A stretch of 7,507 bases of DNA. It comes from Prevotella sp. UBA2850 (GTDB lineage Bacteria; Bacteroidota; Bacteroidia; Bacteroidales; Bacteroidaceae). The DNA is taken from the NCBI GenBank assembly GCA_002350805.1, contig DEFO01000055.1, positions 1-7,507 of the forward strand, given 5' to 3'. A program made the position numbers and the translations under genes. The notes under the pieces are model-generated. The model was not told where the DNA came from. It was given only the letters and a program-made list of their open reading frames with translations, and did not search any database. This document shows, one piece after another, positions 5,526-7,507 of the stretch (positions are counted from its first letter, which is position 1; every line of letters starts with the position of its first letter).

Positions 5526-7358
5526 ATGACAAAAGAAGAAAACGAGAAAAGGCTGGAACGGTTGAAGAACATCGTACTGAACATGCCTGAGAAACCAGGC
5601 AGCTATCAGTATTACGATGAGCATGGAACCATTATCTATGTGGGAAAAGCCAAGAAACTGAAGAGCCGCTGTTCTTCTTATTTTCATACTGAGGTAGACC
5701 GGTATAAGACGAAGGTACTGGTCAGCAAAATACATGATATCACCTACACGGTGGTCAACACCGAAGAGGATGCTCTACTGCTGGAAAATGCGCTCATCAA
5801 AAAGTATAATCCACGCTACAACGTACTGCTGAAAGATGGCAAGACCTACCCCAGCATCTGCGTGACAAACGAGCCTTTTCCACGTATTTTCAAGACCCGC
5901 ACCATCAACAAAAAATGGGGCACCTATTACGGTCCGTACTCGCATATCAGCAGCATGTACACCGTGCTAGAGCTCATCAACAAACTATACCGGCCGCGCA
6001 CCTGCCGCTTCCCCATCACCGACGAGGGAATCAAACAGCACAAATACCAGGTTTGCCTGGAATACCATATCAAGAATTGTGGCGCTCCCTGCACCGGAAA
6101 ACAGTCGAAAGAAGACTATCTACACAACATCCAACAGGCCCGGGAGATACTGAAAGGTAACACCCGACAGGTGCTGCGCGACATGCGGGAACAGATGATG
6201 CAACTGGCTGAGGAATTACGCTTTGAAGAGGCCGAGGAAATCAAGCGAAAATACCTGCTGATTGACGCTTTTGTGAGCAAGAGCGAGGTAGTGAGCCACA
6301 CCATCAACAACGTAGATGTGGTATCGATTACCAACGACGATAAAACAGCCTACATCAACTACATTCACGTGTCGAACGGCAGCATCAACCAGAGCTTTAC
6401 CTTCGAGTATAAAAAACGCCTGAATGAGACGGAAGAAGAACTGCTGCAACTGGGCATCATCGAGATGCGCGAACGCTACCAGAGCAACTCCAAAGAGATC
6501 ATCGTACCCTTCGAACCGGGCATGCAACTGGACGGTGTGACCTTCACCATCCCGCAGCGCGGCGACAAGAAAACACTGCTCGACCTATCGATCATGAACG
6601 GAAAACAATACAAGGTTGACCGTCTGAAACAAGCCGAGAAACTGAACCCGGAACAGAAGCAGACACGTCTCATGAAGGAACTGCAAAACGCGCTGCAACT
6701 GAAAAAGCTGCCCTACCAGATAGAGTGCTTCGACAACAGCAACATCTCAGGTACCGATGCGGTGGCAGGATGTGTGGTTTTCAAGGCGATGAAACCGTCG
6801 AAAAAAGACTACCGGAAATACAATATCAAAACGGTGACAGGACCCGACGATTATGCCTCCATGCAAGAGGTGGTACGCCGCCGCTATTCACGTATGATAG
6901 AGGAAGGCACTCCCCTGCCCGACCTCATCATCACCGATGGTGGCAAGGGACAGATGGAGGTGGTCAGAGAGGTGGTTGAGGACGAGCTGCACCTGGAAAT
7001 ACCCATTGCCGGACTGGCCAAGGACGACCGCCACCGCACCAACGAGCTGCTCTACGGCTTTCCACCGCGCATCATCGGCATGAAAACCGACTCAGAACTC
7101 TTCCATATCCTCACGCGCATACAGGATGAAGTGCACCGTTATGCCATTACTTTCCATCGAGACAAGCGCTCTAAGCACGCTTTACACAGTGAGTTGGACG
7201 ATATCAAGGGAATAGGCGAGAAAACGCGTGAGACGCTCTTAAAACGGCTGAAAACGGTCAAAAAGATTCGCGAGGCCGAACTACCCCAACTGGAAGAGGC
7301 CATTGGAAAGGCCAAAGCGGCCCTTGCCTACAGCCATTTCCACCCTAAGGAGCCATAG
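5526..7358 (+). CDS. uvrC: Excinuclease ABC subunit C
   Basis: Nuclease of nucleotide excision repair. It joins the UvrB-DNA complex and cuts on both sides of a lesion. The 610-residue protein is complete. Domains in order: GIY-YIG nuclease (about 21-100), with GSY (25-27), YVG (38-40), R48 and E87 at the catalytic positions; a cysteine cluster C160, C177, C185, C189, matching the reported [4Fe-4S] ligands of UvrC; a UVR motif for UvrB contact (about 222-248, QLAEELRFEEAEEIKRKY); the RNase H-like endonuclease, with D403 in CFDNSN, D471 in ITDGGKGQ and H544 in FHRDKRSK; and a C-terminal helix-hairpin-helix DNA-binding region (about 556-600, DIKGIGEKTRETLLKRLK). The start at 5526 gives the usual short lead-in before the GIY-YIG domain. 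The reading frame stays open upstream to 5358 but has no ATG, GTG or TTG there. It is separated from apt by 179 bp holding the repeat tract and parS, so it may have its own promoter, which I could not identify. Confidence 0.97.
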   Translation: MTKEENEKRLERLKNIVLNMPEKPGSYQYYDEHGTIIYVGKAKKLKSRCSSYFHTEVDRYKTKVLVSKIHDITYTVVNTEEDALLLENALIKKYNPRYNVLLKDGKTYPSICVTNEPFPRIFKTRTINKKWGTYYGPYSHISSMYTVLELINKLYRPRTCRFPITDEGIKQHKYQVCLEYHIKNCGAPCTGKQSKEDYLHNIQQAREILKGNTRQVLRDMREQMMQLAEELRFEEAEEIKRKYLLIDAFVSKSEVVSHTINNVDVVSITNDDKTAYINYIHVSNGSINQSFTFEYKKRLNETEEELLQLGIIEMRERYQSNSKEIIVPFEPGMQLDGVTFTIPQRGDKKTLLDLSIMNGKQYKVDRLKQAEKLNPEQKQTRLMKELQNALQLKKLPYQIECFDNSNISGTDAVAGCVVFKAMKPSKKDYRKYNIKTVTGPDDYASMQEVVRRRYSRMIEEGTPLPDLIITDGGKGQMEVVREVVEDELHLEIPIAGLAKDDRHRTNELLYGFPPRIIGMKTDSELFHILTRIQDEVHRYAITFHRDKRSKHALHSELDDIKGIGEKTRETLLKRLKTVKKIREAELPQLEEAIGKAKAALAYSHFHPKEP

Positions 7359-7433
7359 TCAAACTCCACCGTCATACAATCGAATTGAATGGCTTCATCA
7401 TGAAGGACAGACAACCATCTGACCGACCAACTG

Positions 7434-7469
7434 ATGAACATCTAATCAACTGAAGAATGAACGTCTAAT
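7434..7469. repeat. Pair of 13-bp direct repeats after uvrC
   Basis: ATGAACATCTAAT (7434-7446) and ATGAACGTCTAAT (7457-7469) differ at one base and are offset by 23 bp. They lie in the 149-bp stretch after uvrC, which has no gene I can support. A small inverted repeat, CTTCA/TGAAG (7393-7397 with 7401-7405), precedes them but has no T-run. The meaning is unknown, and a chance origin is possible. Confidence 0.4.
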
Positions 7470-7507
7470 TCAGGATTTATTAGTTTGCAATTTGACTTAT
7501 ACTGATA

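Noticed and set aside
5017..5532. Minus-strand frame of 171 codons with Ser-Glu-Asn type tripeptide repeats
   Set aside because: Its N-terminus overlaps the uvrC start, it reads through parS as FHVK, and its C-terminal half is antisense to apt. The repeats follow from the 9-bp DNA unit and not from a coding constraint that I can see.

Overview
The window looks like core chromosome of a member of Bacteroidales, most likely the Prevotellaceae. I infer this from the protein sequences, the order mnmG-apt-uvrC, the lack of purine-rich Shine-Dalgarno sequences, AT-rich gaps between GC-richer genes, and a match to the Bacteroidota promoter form (TTTG, 19 bases, TAnnTTTG). No tRNA, rRNA, CRISPR array, insertion sequence or prophage gene is visible.

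Left side (1-1451, minus strand): the start of a succinate dehydrogenase/fumarate reductase operon. It holds a five-helix cytochrome b subunit (sdhC) followed by the flavoprotein subunit (sdhA/frdA), which runs off the window edge. The iron-sulfur subunit would be expected beyond the edge. A well-formed Bacteroidota promoter and a leader stem-loop lie upstream of sdhC.

Divergent gap (1452-1785, 334 bp): the sdh promoter and leader on one strand. On the other strand are a candidate -7 element and a GC-rich structured leader that could encode a 21-residue peptide.

Right side (1786-7358, plus strand): a P-loop NTPase fused to a CYTH domain that resembles the animal protein TTD14; mnmG (tRNA wobble-uridine modification); apt (adenine salvage); and uvrC (nucleotide excision repair). 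The first three are tightly packed, with gaps of 10 and 50 bp. A 179-bp gap separates apt from uvrC.

The most notable non-coding content is around apt. Two identical, perfect 16-bp palindromes, TGTTTCACGTGAAACA, match the chromosomal parS centromere site bound by ParB. One begins at the base after the mnmG stop codon. The other lies in the apt-uvrC gap, directly beside about eleven degenerate tandem copies of a 9-bp unit. This suggests a ParB loading locus for chromosome segregation inside a housekeeping gene cluster, probably in the origin-proximal part of the chromosome. I see no convincing new multi-gene system. The parS pair with its adjoining repeat tract is the best candidate for a closer look.
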